Below, in pieces: positions 45,847 through 54,392 of a DNA stretch of 64,000 bases. How positions within the stretch are numbered: the first letter of the stretch is position 1; each line of letters starts with the position of its first letter. The position numbers and the translations under genes were made by a program. The stretch covers positions 434,001 to 498,000 of the forward strand of contig NC_019776.1 of the NCBI RefSeq assembly GCF_000317675.1, read 5' to 3'. The stretch comes from Cyanobacterium aponinum PCC 10605 (lineage in GTDB: Bacteria; Cyanobacteriota; Cyanobacteriia; Cyanobacteriales; Cyanobacteriaceae). The notes beneath the pieces are model-generated. The model made no database searches, was not told the origin of the DNA, and saw only the letters and a list, made by a program, of their open reading frames with translations.

Positions 45847-47433
45847 ATGTTTAATTTATCTGATAACGTTGTTATCATTGTTGTTTCTGTAGTGGCTATA
45901 GCGATCATATTATGGGGATATAATCGGGCTAAACCTTATGGAGAAATTGGTATTTTAGCGTGGTTGCAATCCCTTGCTTTAATGACCCCCTGGTTAGTTT
46001 TTTTCGCACTGTTAACATTAGGAATTTATGTTAATTTAATTGGGGTTATTTTCTTGTTAGTATTGTCTGCAGGTACTTATATATATTTAGGAACTTTGAT
46101 TAGAAATAAAGCAAAAGAACAAATCAAATCTAACATTGATAATATTTTTAAAGCTAATTTAAACTCAGAATCTGATTCCGATAATAATGATAAAAAAGAA
46201 ACAGAAGACCAAGAAAAAAATAATTTATCTTTAGAAAAACAAGAAGATGAAGACGTTAAAGAAAGTAACTTTACTCCAGTAAAATTAGCACAGTTAGAAC
46301 CAGAATTTAATCCTATTCAAGAAGAAGATTTAAAAGAAATAAAAACTATTTTTGGCATCGATACCTTTTTTGCTATTGACACTATTCCCTATCAAGAGGG
46401 AGTCATTTTTAAAGGTAATTTACGAGGAGAAGCAGAATATAGTCACCGCCATTTAACAGAAAAATTAACAGAAAAATTTGGGGATAAATACCGTTTATTT
46501 TTGGTAGAAACTCCAGAGGAAAAACCCGTTGTAATTATTTTACCTAGTGCCAACGATCCAAAACCATTGACTTTAGCTCAAAAAAATCTGGCTTTAGTAT
46601 TATTTTTAGCGACAATTTTCACCAGTATGGAAGCGATCGCACTTTTGTTAGGATTTGACTTAGTAGGGAGTTGGGACCGTTACCCAGAAGTATTACCATT
46701 AACAGGAGGATTATGGTTTATTCTTCTCGCCCATGAAATTGCCCATCGCATTATCGCAGAGAGAAATAAAGTCAAAGTAAGTTTACCCTTCTTCTTGCCA
46801 TCTTTACAAATAGGTAGTTTTGGAGCAATTACCCGTTTTGAATCTCTAATTCCTAATCGTAGTGTTTTATTTGACGTTGCCTTCGCAGGACCTGCCGCCA
46901 GTTTTGTAGTATCTCTGGGTATATTATTATTGGGCTTTATTCTCTCCGCCCCCAACAGCAGTTTTGAGATTCCTACCAGTTTTTTCCGAGGTTCAATTTT
47001 AGTGGGAGGATTAGCAAAATTATTCTTTCAGTCAGGATTAGAAGCCGATACCATTGGAGTTCATCCTTTCACCATTTTAGGATGGTTGGGCTTAGTAATT
47101 ACCGCTATTAATTTGTTACCTGCAGGACAGTTAGACGGAGGTAGAATAATACAAGCTATTTATGGTAGAAAAACTTGTCGTCGTACTACTGTTGGCACAT
47201 TAATCATTTTAGGAATTGTGAGCATTTTTAACCCCGTCAACTCTTTACCCTTTTACTGGGCTATTATTATTCTTTTCCTGCAAAGAGATTTAGAAAGACC
47301 TAGTTTAAATGAACTAACTGAACCCGATGACAGCCGTGCAGGATGGGGGTTATTTTTAATCTTTTTATCTCTAACAACTCTTATTCCTATTACCCCTAGT
47401 CTTGCTTCTCGTTTAGGAATAGGTCTTTTGTGA
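45847..47433 (+). CDS. Site-2-protease (M50) family intramembrane metalloprotease
   Basis: S2P enzymes cut transmembrane substrates such as anti-sigma factors. The 528-residue protein has two N-terminal helices, a charged cytoplasmic stretch (about 95-160), a small soluble domain, and a membrane protease core with HEIAH at 296-300 (zinc motif) and the third ligand motif LLPAGQLDGGRI. The layout matches the EGY/cyanobacterial S2P branch with an N-terminal extension. Its stop codon TGA (47431-47433) lies at the boundary of the TnpB element, so the extreme C-terminus might have been altered, but the protein ends naturally after SLASRLGIGLL. Confidence 0.9.
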   Translation: MFNLSDNVVIIVVSVVAIAIILWGYNRAKPYGEIGILAWLQSLALMTPWLVFFALLTLGIYVNLIGVIFLLVLSAGTYIYLGTLIRNKAKEQIKSNIDNIFKANLNSESDSDNNDKKETEDQEKNNLSLEKQEDEDVKESNFTPVKLAQLEPEFNPIQEEDLKEIKTIFGIDTFFAIDTIPYQEGVIFKGNLRGEAEYSHRHLTEKLTEKFGDKYRLFLVETPEEKPVVIILPSANDPKPLTLAQKNLALVLFLATIFTSMEAIALLLGFDLVGSWDRYPEVLPLTGGLWFILLAHEIAHRIIAERNKVKVSLPFFLPSLQIGSFGAITRFESLIPNRSVLFDVAFAGPAASFVVSLGILLLGFILSAPNSSFEIPTSFFRGSILVGGLAKLFFQSGLEADTIGVHPFTILGWLGLVITAINLLPAGQLDGGRIIQAIYGRKTCRRTTVGTLIILGIVSIFNPVNSLPFYWAIIILFLQRDLERPSLNELTEPDDSRAGWGLFLIFLSLTTLIPITPSLASRLGIGLL

Positions 47434-47600
47434 ACTACCCAACACCAAAATCAAAGATTTATGGTGTGGGCTTCATCCTTCACAGGTTCGTGCCTCAAGA
47501 CAGATTTACGTCCGCCTTTTGGTCTTACCGATCCTCCAGACGCAGAGACGGCTGTTCCATCCGTCTGTATTTTTCTGATGCCTTCTGCTCTAATATTTTT
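47430..47600 (-). ncRNA. Predicted omega-RNA of the TnpB element
   Basis: By analogy with other TnpB loci, the guide RNA is transcribed from the 3' end of tnpB through the right-end hairpin (47438-47470) into flanking DNA. The guide would then start just beyond GTAGTTCAC and read the minus strand of the S2P gene end (AAAAGACCTATTCC onward). The 5' boundary here is a guess of about 150 bases. No promoter for it can be fixed by eye. Confidence 0.45.
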
Positions 47601-48662
47601 ACTTGCGTTCTCATCTCTATCATGATGACTACCACAACTTGGACAAGTCCATTCTCTTATCTCTAATGGCATTTCAGACATTTGATAATGACAATGAGAG
47701 CAAGTTTTAGAGCTAGGAAACCATCTGTCTATCTCTACTAATAACCCACCTTTTTGCTTGAGTTTATAGTCTAGGAAATTGATCAATGTTCCCCAACCGA
47801 CATCAGATATTGCTTTCGCTAAGTTGTGATTCCGAACCATACCCTTGATATTCAACTGCTCAATGACTACCACTTGATTGTTATTCACAATCTTTCTTGA
47901 GAGTTTGTGTAGGAAGTCTTGACGGGCATTGCTTATGCGTTCGTGAACTTTAGCAACTAGCTTACGAGCTTTTTCTCTATTCTTAGAGCCTTTTTTCTTA
48001 CGGGCTAATTTTTGTTGTTTCCGAGCTAAGTTTTTTTCATGTTTTTTGATGTGTCTAGGGTTAGCGTACTTACTGGTTTTCCTGCCATCATGAACAATAG
48101 CAAAATCTTTGATTCCTAAGTCAATACCACAGACTTTTCCCGTAATTGTTACTTCAGGAAATGTTTGTTTGGTATCAAATAATATACTTGCATAGTATTT
48201 ACCAGTAGGAGTTTTGCTTACTGTTACAGTCTTAATCTCACCTTCAAATATCCGATGAATAACTGCTTTTACTAAGCCCAGTTGGGGAATTTTGAGACAT
48301 CCATCAACTATCGAGACATTTTGGGGATATTGGCAAGACTGTCTTCCTTGATATGACTTGTATCTGGGGTATTTGGCTCTACCTTCAAAGAAGTTTTTGA
48401 AAGCCTTAGTCAGATTAAGAGTCGTTGATTGCAGACATTGTGAGTAACAATCCCCTAACCAAGCCGTATCTTCCTCTTTTTTTAACTTAGGGAGATACTT
48501 ATTAAGGGCTACTTGCTTTAATGCCTTACCTGTAGCTTTATAAGTGTCAATGCACAAGTTTAGAGCGTAGTTATACCACCAACGACAACAACCCATAACC
48601 TGAGATAATTTCTTGGCTTGGGTTTTGTTGGGATAGATTCTGACTTTTATTGCTCTGTGCAT
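47451..48662 (-). CDS. tnpB: TnpB RNA-guided endonuclease
   Basis: TnpB is the ancestor of Cas12 nucleases. It uses a transposon-end omega-RNA to cleave DNA next to a transposon-associated motif. The 403 residues are full length and intact: an N-terminal helical/WED region (AIKVRIYPNKTQAKKLSQV, CCRWWYNYALNLCI), RuvC-I VCGIDLGIKDFA (Asp181), RuvC-II VVVIEQLNIKGM (Glu268), and a zinc finger CSHC..CPSC (Cys321, 324, 340, 343). RuvC-III is DRDENASKNI (Asp350). The basic C-terminus GGSVRPKGGRKSVLRHE overlaps the region expected to encode the omega-RNA scaffold. The stop codon lies inside the right-end hairpin. It appears catalytically competent. Confidence 0.95.
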   Translation of the reverse strand: MHRAIKVRIYPNKTQAKKLSQVMGCCRWWYNYALNLCIDTYKATGKALKQVALNKYLPKLKKEEDTAWLGDCYSQCLQSTTLNLTKAFKNFFEGRAKYPRYKSYQGRQSCQYPQNVSIVDGCLKIPQLGLVKAVIHRIFEGEIKTVTVSKTPTGKYYASILFDTKQTFPEVTITGKVCGIDLGIKDFAIVHDGRKTSKYANPRHIKKHEKNLARKQQKLARKKKGSKNREKARKLVAKVHERISNARQDFLHKLSRKIVNNNQVVVIEQLNIKGMVRNHNLAKAISDVGWGTLINFLDYKLKQKGGLLVEIDRWFPSSKTCSHCHYQMSEMPLEIREWTCPSCGSHHDRDENASKNIRAEGIRKIQTDGTAVSASGGSVRPKGGRKSVLRHEPVKDEAHTINL

Positions 48663-48755
48663 TGAGGTTTATTGCTAACTAGGGTTGTCAATAAATTCAT
48701 TATAACTCATTATTTCTGTTTTATGTGGACTCCCTACGGTCGATTTTATTTACTG

Positions 48756-48826
48756 GTCGAAATTCATCCACACGCCGCGTTTAATTGTCTTTTTTGTGGA
48801 AAACTAGGCGTGGAACTTCTTTCGAC
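48756..48826. repeat. Imperfect inverted repeat at the presumed left end of the TnpB element
   Basis: GTCGAAATTCATCCACACGCC pairs with GGCGTGGAACTTCTTTCGAC across a 30-base spacer, with a few mismatches. It lies upstream of tnpB, where IS605-group left ends carry subterminal hairpins. Confidence 0.55.
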
Positions 48827-48832
48827 ATCAAG

Positions 48833-48898
48833 TTAAACCTGACACCTGCCACCTGATACCTAACCTTATCTAATATTCGTAAACCGAACTGAAGTTAT
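48833..48898 (-). repeat. AACCTCAG-type unit abutting the cobM stop
   Basis: On the minus strand it reads AACTTCAGTTCGGTTTACG, then AATATTAGATAAGGTTAGG and CAGG heptamers. It is one of at least nine copies and starts three to five bases past the cobM stop codon. Confidence 0.75.
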
Positions 48899-48903
48899 TT
48901 TCA

Positions 48904-49689
48904 CTATCGAGGTCGAAATAAATGATTATGACTAGGATTATAAAGTTTTGATCTCGATTGGTATGACTCCCCTTTTAAAGATTGTTGCTGAGGAAGTATT
49001 TTTAATGCAGGACTAATAAGATAAAGAGTAGTGCGAATAAAACCATAATCATAGGTAGTTTCAGCCATTTTTGTTAAAGGCACAATAATGATTTTTTCAT
49101 CCTCCCACCCCACCCGGTAACAAATAGCCACAGGAGTATCGGCAGGATAATGTTTTAGTAAATCCTCTTGAGATTTTTCCACATGACGGGCGGCTAAATA
49201 TAGACATAAACTGGCTTCGTGGGCGGCTAATTTCTCTAATTCTTCTTTTTCTGGTACTTGAGAAGCCTTACCACTTACCCTCGTTAAAATAATTGTTTGT
49301 ACTAAATCGGGAATCGTCAATTCACTAGCAATTTTTGCCGCCGCCGCTTGATAGGCACTGATTCCGGGGATTAACTCAAAGGGAATATCTGCTTCTGCTA
49401 ACAATCTCATTTGTTCATGAATGGCACTATATAAACATAAATCTCCTGACTGCAATCGCACCACTGTTAAACCCTGTTTTTCTTTTTTAATCATTAAGGG
49501 TATTATCTCTTCTAAAGTTTTATTGCCCGTGGCGATTAACTCTGCATTTTCTTTAGTATCTTTTAAAATTTGTTTTGGTACAAGGGAATCTGCATATAAA
49601 ATAACATCAGCTGATTGTAGAATTTTGTAGGCTTTTAGGGTTAGCAAATCTGGGTCTCCGGGGCCTGCTCCAATAAAATATACTGTCAT
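48904..49689 (-). CDS. cobM: Precorrin-4 C(11)-methyltransferase
   Basis: CobM adds the C-11 methyl in the aerobic or anaerobic (CbiF) cobalamin pathway using SAM. The 261 residues contain the tetrapyrrole methylase signature: VYFIGAGPGDPDLLTLKAYK, YADSLVPKQIL, VRLQSGDLCLYSAIHEQM, IPGISAYQAAAAKIASEL and TIILTRVSGK. The C-terminus after about residue 235 is a short basic extension. No other cob genes are adjacent, as is common in cyanobacteria, where the pathway is scattered. It diverges from the amine oxidase gene. No cobalamin riboswitch is visible upstream. Confidence 0.95.
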   Translation of the reverse strand: MTVYFIGAGPGDPDLLTLKAYKILQSADVILYADSLVPKQILKDTKENAELIATGNKTLEEIIPLMIKKEKQGLTVVRLQSGDLCLYSAIHEQMRLLAEADIPFELIPGISAYQAAAAKIASELTIPDLVQTIILTRVSGKASQVPEKEELEKLAAHEASLCLYLAARHVEKSQEDLLKHYPADTPVAICYRVGWEDEKIIIVPLTKMAETTYDYGFIRTTLYLISPALKILPQQQSLKGESYQSRSKLYNPSHNHLFRPR

Positions 49690-49835
49690 ACAGTTAAATA
49701 GTTAAGTAAGGTTTAGCTAAAGATAAAATTATTTTCTATTGAATAGTAATTAATGTATTTTGAGAGTAGAAAATAATATTTTGGGTCAAATTTACCATTA
49801 TTCGGTCTTGAATTTTGATAAAAACAGCAAATCAA

Positions 49836-51431
49836 ATGTCTTCGCAAACTACAATCACAAAAACTATTGCTGACTTACTTTCTCTTGTGGAAAATAAGTA
49901 TGGTGTTGGGGTGGGGTTAGAATTATTACGGCAATTAGGGGGACATAATATTGTCTCTGATAAGGGTGAACCTCCTGATATACCTTCTATAAGTAATGGC
50001 AATCATCCTCAAGTTGTGATTGTGGGGGCGGGAATTGCAGGATTAGTTTTGGCTTTGGAGTTGAAGGAAAGAGGTGCGAAAGTTATTCTTTTAGAGGCAT
50101 CATCTCGATGCGGGGGCAGAAATTTAACTATTCGCCCAGGGGAATTAATCCAAGAAGAGAGTTTTCCTGCTCAAAAATGTAATTTACCCTCTGGACAATA
50201 TTTTAATGCGGGGCCGGGGCGGATTTCTCATCATCATCGGGCTGTTTTACATTATTGTCGTCGTTTTGGTTTATCATTACGTCCTTATTTTACTCTGAAT
50301 CGGGGTGCTTTGCTTCACCGTTGGCTACCTCAGACGAATCAGGATATTTTTGTCAAAAATAGACAGGTGCTGTTTGATGGGCTAGGAAGGCTCTCTGAGT
50401 TAGCTTTTAAGGGTTCTACAAGTCTTAATTTACAAGAATCTTTACCGCATGATTTGGCTTTAGCCTTAAATGACTGGTTACAAACTTTTGGGGGAGTTGA
50501 TGAAAAGGGTAATTATCAAGAAGATGGAAAAAATGGCTATCAACTAATAAGAGGGGGGCGCCATGATAAGGGAAAATCTTGCCCTGCTTTGGAGTTGGAA
50601 CAGATTTTGGGTTTGAGATTATGGTATGATGACCCTCGCCGTAGCCCTGATGTAATTGATGAGCAGTTAACAATGTTTGAAATTGAAGGGGGTAATGATG
50701 GTTTAGTTAGCGCTTTAGAGTCGGCTTTGGGGGATTGTATTCGTCTCAATCATGGGGTGGAAGAAATAGTCCAAGATGAAGGGGGAGTAACCCTGAAAGG
50801 TTCACTTACTAATGATTCTGGGCAAACTTTTCAATTAAAATGCGATCGCATCGTGATTACTGCTCAACCTCCTGTTTTAAAAAATATGCGTATTGATGTG
50901 GGAGATGCTTGGCTAGAGGCGTTTCAAGCTCTACCTCCTAGATTTGCCGTAAAAGTTGCAGGATGGATGAAACGACGTTTTTGGGAGGAAGATTTAGGGA
51001 TTTACGGAGGAATTACTTTTACTAATCTACCTATTCAACAAATTTGGTATCCCAATAATGGTTTTTTAGAACAAAATGGAGGCTTATTAGTGTTAGCCTA
51101 TAGTGCGTTGGAATATGGAGAAGCCCTCGGGAAAATCGCTCCTGATATTCGTTGTCTAGCGGTACAAGAATTAGCCAGTCGCATTCATCCACAAATAAAA
51201 TCTGAGTCTAGTCATCTGATGACGATTGCTTGGCAAAATATCCCCTATATTTACTCCCCTTGGATGGCTTGGACTCCTGAAAAATATAACCAATATTTCC
51301 ATCAAATTACAAGGTGCGATCGACGTATTGCCTTCGCTGGGGATTGGTGTAGTCATCTTCCTGCATGGCAAGAAGGAGCGATTCGTAGTGCTTATGATTT
51401 AATTGAGTGGGCTTTATATGGCAAAGAGTAA
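49836..51431 (+). CDS. FAD-dependent amine oxidase (flavin monoamine/L-amino-acid oxidase family)
   Basis: The frame opens at a TTG at 49815, but the ATG at 49836 (MSSQTTITKTIADLLSLVE) is preferred, giving 531 residues. A preceding helical segment is followed by the FAD dinucleotide-binding motif VVIVGAGIAGLVLALELKERG and LLEASSRCGGRN. GPGRISHHHRAVLHYCRRF and the C-terminal FAD-contact AFAGDWCSHLPAWQEGAIRS also fit this family. It has no signal peptide. Relatives oxidise L-amino acids or polyamines with release of ammonia and H2O2. Substrate here is unknown. It is divergent from cobM. Downstream is a mobile-element insertion. Confidence 0.88.
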   Translation: MSSQTTITKTIADLLSLVENKYGVGVGLELLRQLGGHNIVSDKGEPPDIPSISNGNHPQVVIVGAGIAGLVLALELKERGAKVILLEASSRCGGRNLTIRPGELIQEESFPAQKCNLPSGQYFNAGPGRISHHHRAVLHYCRRFGLSLRPYFTLNRGALLHRWLPQTNQDIFVKNRQVLFDGLGRLSELAFKGSTSLNLQESLPHDLALALNDWLQTFGGVDEKGNYQEDGKNGYQLIRGGRHDKGKSCPALELEQILGLRLWYDDPRRSPDVIDEQLTMFEIEGGNDGLVSALESALGDCIRLNHGVEEIVQDEGGVTLKGSLTNDSGQTFQLKCDRIVITAQPPVLKNMRIDVGDAWLEAFQALPPRFAVKVAGWMKRRFWEEDLGIYGGITFTNLPIQQIWYPNNGFLEQNGGLLVLAYSALEYGEALGKIAPDIRCLAVQELASRIHPQIKSESSHLMTIAWQNIPYIYSPWMAWTPEKYNQYFHQITRCDRRIAFAGDWCSHLPAWQEGAIRSAYDLIEWALYGKE

Positions 51432-51461
51432 GGGGCAAGAGGCAAACCCCCCCTTTATCTC

Positions 51462-51673
51462 CAGGGCTGTTTCATTTTCGAGAAAGAAAAAAGAGCGGGA
51501 GATAAGGGGAGAGGGAGATGGGGGGATTTTTGACTTGCAGATTTTAAGTAAGAATAAAAAATCTTGAAATAATCAATTAATCATAATAAATTATCAAAAC
51601 TTATTACTCATTACTCATTACTCGTTACTTATTACTCCCTCTTAAACAAAGATTTTAGTATGAAACAGCCCTG
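51462..51673. mobile_element. CAGGG MITE-like element, copy 1 (212 bp)
   Basis: Terminal inverted repeats are CAGGGCTGTTTCAT / ATGAAACAGCCCTG. A 12 bp direct repeat CCCCTTTATCTC flanks it (51450-51461 and 51674-51685). Removing the element rejoins a GC-rich palindrome of the type at 4640. The interior shares about 70 bp with copy 2 (62894) and contains ACTCATT/ACTCGTT heptamers. There is no open reading frame. The remaining 420-base gap has no gene. Confidence 0.85.
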
Positions 51674-51853
51674 CCCCTTTATCTCTCCTCGAGAGGGGGA
51701 GGGCAAAAGTATTTAATTAACATTAACACTAACCCTAACACCCCAATCCCCCAACACTCTGACATCTGAAACCTGCCTCCATCTTATATTCTTATGCCTA
51801 ACTAAGTTTAAATATTTCTTATAATTACAGGAAATAAAAAAGTAAAGAATAAC

Positions 51854-52330
51854 ATGACAAATTATATAAATCCTGCTCCCACCGTAGATATAATTATTGA
51901 ATTAAAAGACCATGATTCTCGTCCTATCGTTCTTATTGAAAGGAAAAATGAACCTTTAGGGTGGGCAATACCGGGGGGATTTATGGATTATGGAGAGTCA
52001 GTGGAAGAAACAGCGATTAGAGAAGCAAAAGAAGAAACTTGTCTTGATATTGAGCTTCTTGATTTGTTATATGTTTATTCTGACCCTTCCAGAGATGCCC
52101 GTAAACATACTTTGAGTGTTGTTTTTATTGCTGAAGCAGTGGGGCAACCAATACCTGCTGATGATGCCAAAAATTTAGCTATATTTCCCATTGAGAAAAT
52201 ACCTTCTAATCTCTGCTTTGACCATGATTTGATTCTACAAGACTATCTTAATTATCGTCTCAACTTCAATTCTAAAGGAATCTGTTTTCCTACTCGCCCT
52301 CTACCAAAAATTAAAAAAAGTAACACCTAA
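51854..52330 (+). CDS. NUDIX hydrolase
   Basis: NUDIX enzymes hydrolyse nucleoside diphosphates linked to other moieties (sanitation of oxidised nucleotides, ADP-ribose, NADH and others). The box [29 protein letters not shown] fits GX5EX7REUXEEXGU except that the final Gly is Cys. The 158 residues also contain [20 protein letters not shown] and WAIPGGF, resembling ADP-ribose/NADH-type short NUDIX proteins. Substrate is unresolved. The gene is single and precedes a CPBP protease gene by about 90 bases. Confidence 0.9.
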   Translation: MTNYINPAPTVDIIIELKDHDSRPIVLIERKNEPLGWAIPGGFMDYGESVEETAIREAKEETCLDIELLDLLYVYSDPSRDARKHTLSVVFIAEAVGQPIPADDAKNLAIFPIEKIPSNLCFDHDLILQDYLNYRLNFNSKGICFPTRPLPKIKKSNT

Positions 52331-52423
52331 CTATAAAATCTGCTGGAGTTAAAAAATAGTAGTTAAAATTCTTTTAATCAATGGATCAAAAATCCATGAC
52401 TATATCATTACCTTTTATTGTTC

Positions 52424-52999
52424 ATGACAGAAAGCAATCAACCAAATTTAAACTCTTTTACTAGGACACAAATATTAGGATTTATGGGCATTACCGCCTT
52501 AATTCTCCTCATCATCTCTCAAATATGGCAACGATTAGGCAAAATAAATCTCATCCCAGTCAAATTTAATCTTCATGACTTTTCCATGGGAGTTTTAATT
52601 GCGATCGCAATTATTCTTGCTAGTAGTATTTTAACTAGAGTATGGGAAGATTATCGTCACAGTGCCGAAAAATACCTAAATTTAATTATTTCTCCCCTAA
52701 TTTTGGCCGATTTAATTTGGGTGGGTTTACTCCCCGGATTAAGTGAAGAATTATTATTCAGAGGAGTTATGCTTCCTGCTTTTGGTTATGATTGGTTAGC
52801 TTTAATCCTTTCTAGCGTCTTTTTTGGAATTTTACACTGGAGTGAAGTTAGCAGTTGGCATTATGTTGTTTGGGCAATTATTATCGGCTTTGTGTTAGGT
52901 TACAGTGCTTATATTACAGGTAATTTATTAGTACCGATTGTTGCTCACAGTTTAACTAATTTTGTTTCTAGTTTGCTCTGGAAATTAAAGCATCCTTAA
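52424..52999 (+). CDS. CPBP-family intramembrane glutamic endopeptidase
   Basis: CPBP (Rce1/CAAX-like) proteases are integral membrane enzymes. The 191 residues start at an ATG at 52424 (a TTG lies at 52418) with at least five hydrophobic segments. The defining motifs are EELLFRG (two catalytic Glu) in LPGLSEELLFRGVMLPAFG, a second motif GILHWSEVSSWHYVVWAIII with the His, and VPIVAHSLTNFVSSL with the last His/Asn. All catalytic residues are present. Cyanobacterial members are numerous, and substrates are usually unknown. Two very small membrane proteins follow downstream. Confidence 0.9.
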   Translation: MTESNQPNLNSFTRTQILGFMGITALILLIISQIWQRLGKINLIPVKFNLHDFSMGVLIAIAIILASSILTRVWEDYRHSAEKYLNLIISPLILADLIWVGLLPGLSEELLFRGVMLPAFGYDWLALILSSVFFGILHWSEVSSWHYVVWAIIIGFVLGYSAYITGNLLVPIVAHSLTNFVSSLLWKLKHP

Positions 53000-53173
53000 T
53001 GGATGTTACTCAAAAATATTTAAGGTGTCACCTCCACCGATAATTTTATGTCGAACTGAGGTGATAATTGATTTTTTTACAAATGATTTAGGAGTGTTAT
53101 ATTAAACTAAAATCTTTAAGCTCAAAACTTCACAAAACGTAATTAAACAATATAACAAAAGGAGAATTTTTCA

Positions 53174-53266
53174 ATGTTTAAAGACTGGAATTTTGATGAT
53201 TGGTTAAATCATATTTTATTTTTTTTCACCATATTGTTATTACTTTACTCGTTCTTCTTTGTTTAG
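53174..53266 (+). CDS. Very small single-pass membrane protein, 30 residues
   Basis: An AAAAGGAGA ribosome binding site (about 53156-53164) precedes an ATG at 53174. The frame encodes MFKDWNFDDWLNHILFFFTI, then a Leu/Phe-rich stretch ending FFFV and a TAG. The acidic, Trp-containing head and a single hydrophobic helix resemble the many tiny membrane subunits of cyanobacteria (photosystem, NDH, cytochrome b6f types). I do not recognise it as a known one. It lies between the CPBP protease and a 70-residue membrane protein. Confidence 0.5.
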   Translation: MFKDWNFDDWLNHILFFFTILLLLYSFFFV

Positions 53267-53346
53267 AATTTATAATGTAAATATACACTTTTATAGAAAA
53301 ATAATAGTTATTCAAAATTTATAAAACTTAAAATAAAAGAGGGAAT

Positions 53347-53559
53347 ATGAATTTAAAAATAATGCTTTTTTCTGGAATTATGACTGCTTTAATTGGCTTA
53401 ATGTTGGGTTTAGCAGTCTCAGAAATTTCTCAACGAGTACATCGTCGTAATATCGTCATTATTGGCGGAGGAGTATTAGGTTTTGTTTTAGGCTTTACCT
53501 ATCAAGGAATTAAGCAGGAAAAAGACGAAAGACAAAAAGAGTATGAAGATACAAAGTAA
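53347..53559 (+). CDS. Small hypothetical membrane protein, 70 residues
   Basis: Two hydrophobic segments (IMLFSGIMTALIGLMLGLAV and IVIIGGGVLGFVLGFTYQGI) flank a basic loop SQRVHRRN. The end is charged (KQEKDERQKEYEDTK). GAGGG(A) bases lie just before the ATG (GAGGGAATATG). The family is unknown to me. It is likely an inner- or thylakoid-membrane helical hairpin. It follows the 30-residue protein by 80 bases and might share its transcript. Confidence 0.65.
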   Translation: MNLKIMLFSGIMTALIGLMLGLAVSEISQRVHRRNIVIIGGGVLGFVLGFTYQGIKQEKDERQKEYEDTK

Positions 53560-53732
53560 ATGGCTGTCTCACGTTGAATACGATAAATTTTTTCTGAAAA
53601 AAAGGGTGTTATGTTTCAAGTTTAATTAAAGTTGTTAATTTATAGCAATTACATTTTTGTTCTGAGCAAAGCCTTGTCAGTTAAAGTTTATAGCAGTTAT
53701 TTTGTAGTATTTTGTCATGCTCACTATAGAAG

Positions 53733-54392
53733 CAGGGTTTTTTCATTCTCAAAAATGTCAATTTTTGAAACTAACAAATAACCTCAGTTCGGTTTAAGAA
53801 TATCTGATAAGGTTAGGTGTCAGGTGTCAGGTTGCAGGTTGCAGGTGGTAGGGGTTTTTAGCAAGGGGCTTAAGCCCCTTGTTTAAGTCAGTTCGGATTA
53901 AGGCAATTTTATCGTTATTTCTAAGAAACCATAAGGTTTTCTGACTGCGAGTTGGGATGCTTTCAGCTTATCCAAAACTCAGGTTAACAAATAGTAACAG
54001 ATACCTTAAGGGGGGACAATAACTCTAAAAACCTTATAGGTAGCAGGTAGCAGGTGTTAGGTGTTAGGTTTTGTCTCCACTAATATTTATCATTATCTCT
54101 ATTTACTCAATGGTTCAAATAATAGGCAAAACTATTGGATTATCAACATTTTGAGATAATATGTCTGGCTATTTATTTCGTAAATATAAAATACTGTTTA
54201 TGTATTTAAAACCTGAAACCTGAAACCTAAAACCTACCCTCACTGCAGTTTCATTGTCTCCCCGTCAGAACAAATACAGGAGTTTTTAAGTATTAATTAA
54301 TCAATTATTAAGAAAAAACGCTCCCCTCTACTGTGGGAGAGGGGTTGGGGGTGAGGGCAAGATAATTTCGCCCTGACTTTGAAAAAACCCTG
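53733..54392. mobile_element. CAGGG MITE-like element, copy 3 (660 bp, with nested repeats)
   Basis: Terminal inverted repeats are CAGGGTTTTTTCA / TGAAAAAACCCTG. The 9 bp direct repeat CTATAGAAG flanks it (53724-53732 and 54393-54401). Inside lie an AACCTCAG element (53780-53985), CAGG heptamers and a GC-rich CTCCCCTC..GAGAGGGG hairpin. It has no transposase. The rest of the 1085-base gap (53560-54645) has no gene. Confidence 0.8.
53780..53985 (+). mobile_element. AACCTCAG MITE-like element, copy B (206 bp), nested
   Basis: The sequence is nearly identical to 37576-37792 apart from a missing 11 bp duplication and a few substitutions. It is flanked by AACAAAT on both sides and lies inside the CAGGG element of 53733-54392, so it arrived later than, or was carried within, that element. 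Confidence 0.8.

Larger units (their letters stand above)
47430..48826 (-). mobile_element. IS200/IS605-group element encoding only TnpB (IS1341-like)
   Basis: The element spans a tnpB gene, a right-end hairpin at 47438-47470 (CCCACACCATAAATC pairing with GATTTTGGTGTTGGG) next to GTAGTTCAC, and a probable left-end region with an imperfect 20 bp inverted repeat at 48756-48826. There is no TnpA transposase, so it cannot move alone. The boundaries are approximate: the right end is supported by the hairpin at the end of the S2P gene, and the left end by the beginning of a dispersed repeat near 48833. Confidence 0.7.

Noticed and set aside
47430-47666. 78-residue frame on the plus strand after the S2P gene
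   Set aside because: It is antisense to the 3' end of tnpB and the right-end hairpin, with no protein-like features.
49690-49835. Cobalamin riboswitch between cobM and the amine oxidase gene
   Set aside because: The gap is only about 145 bases, is AT-rich, and lacks the B12-box.
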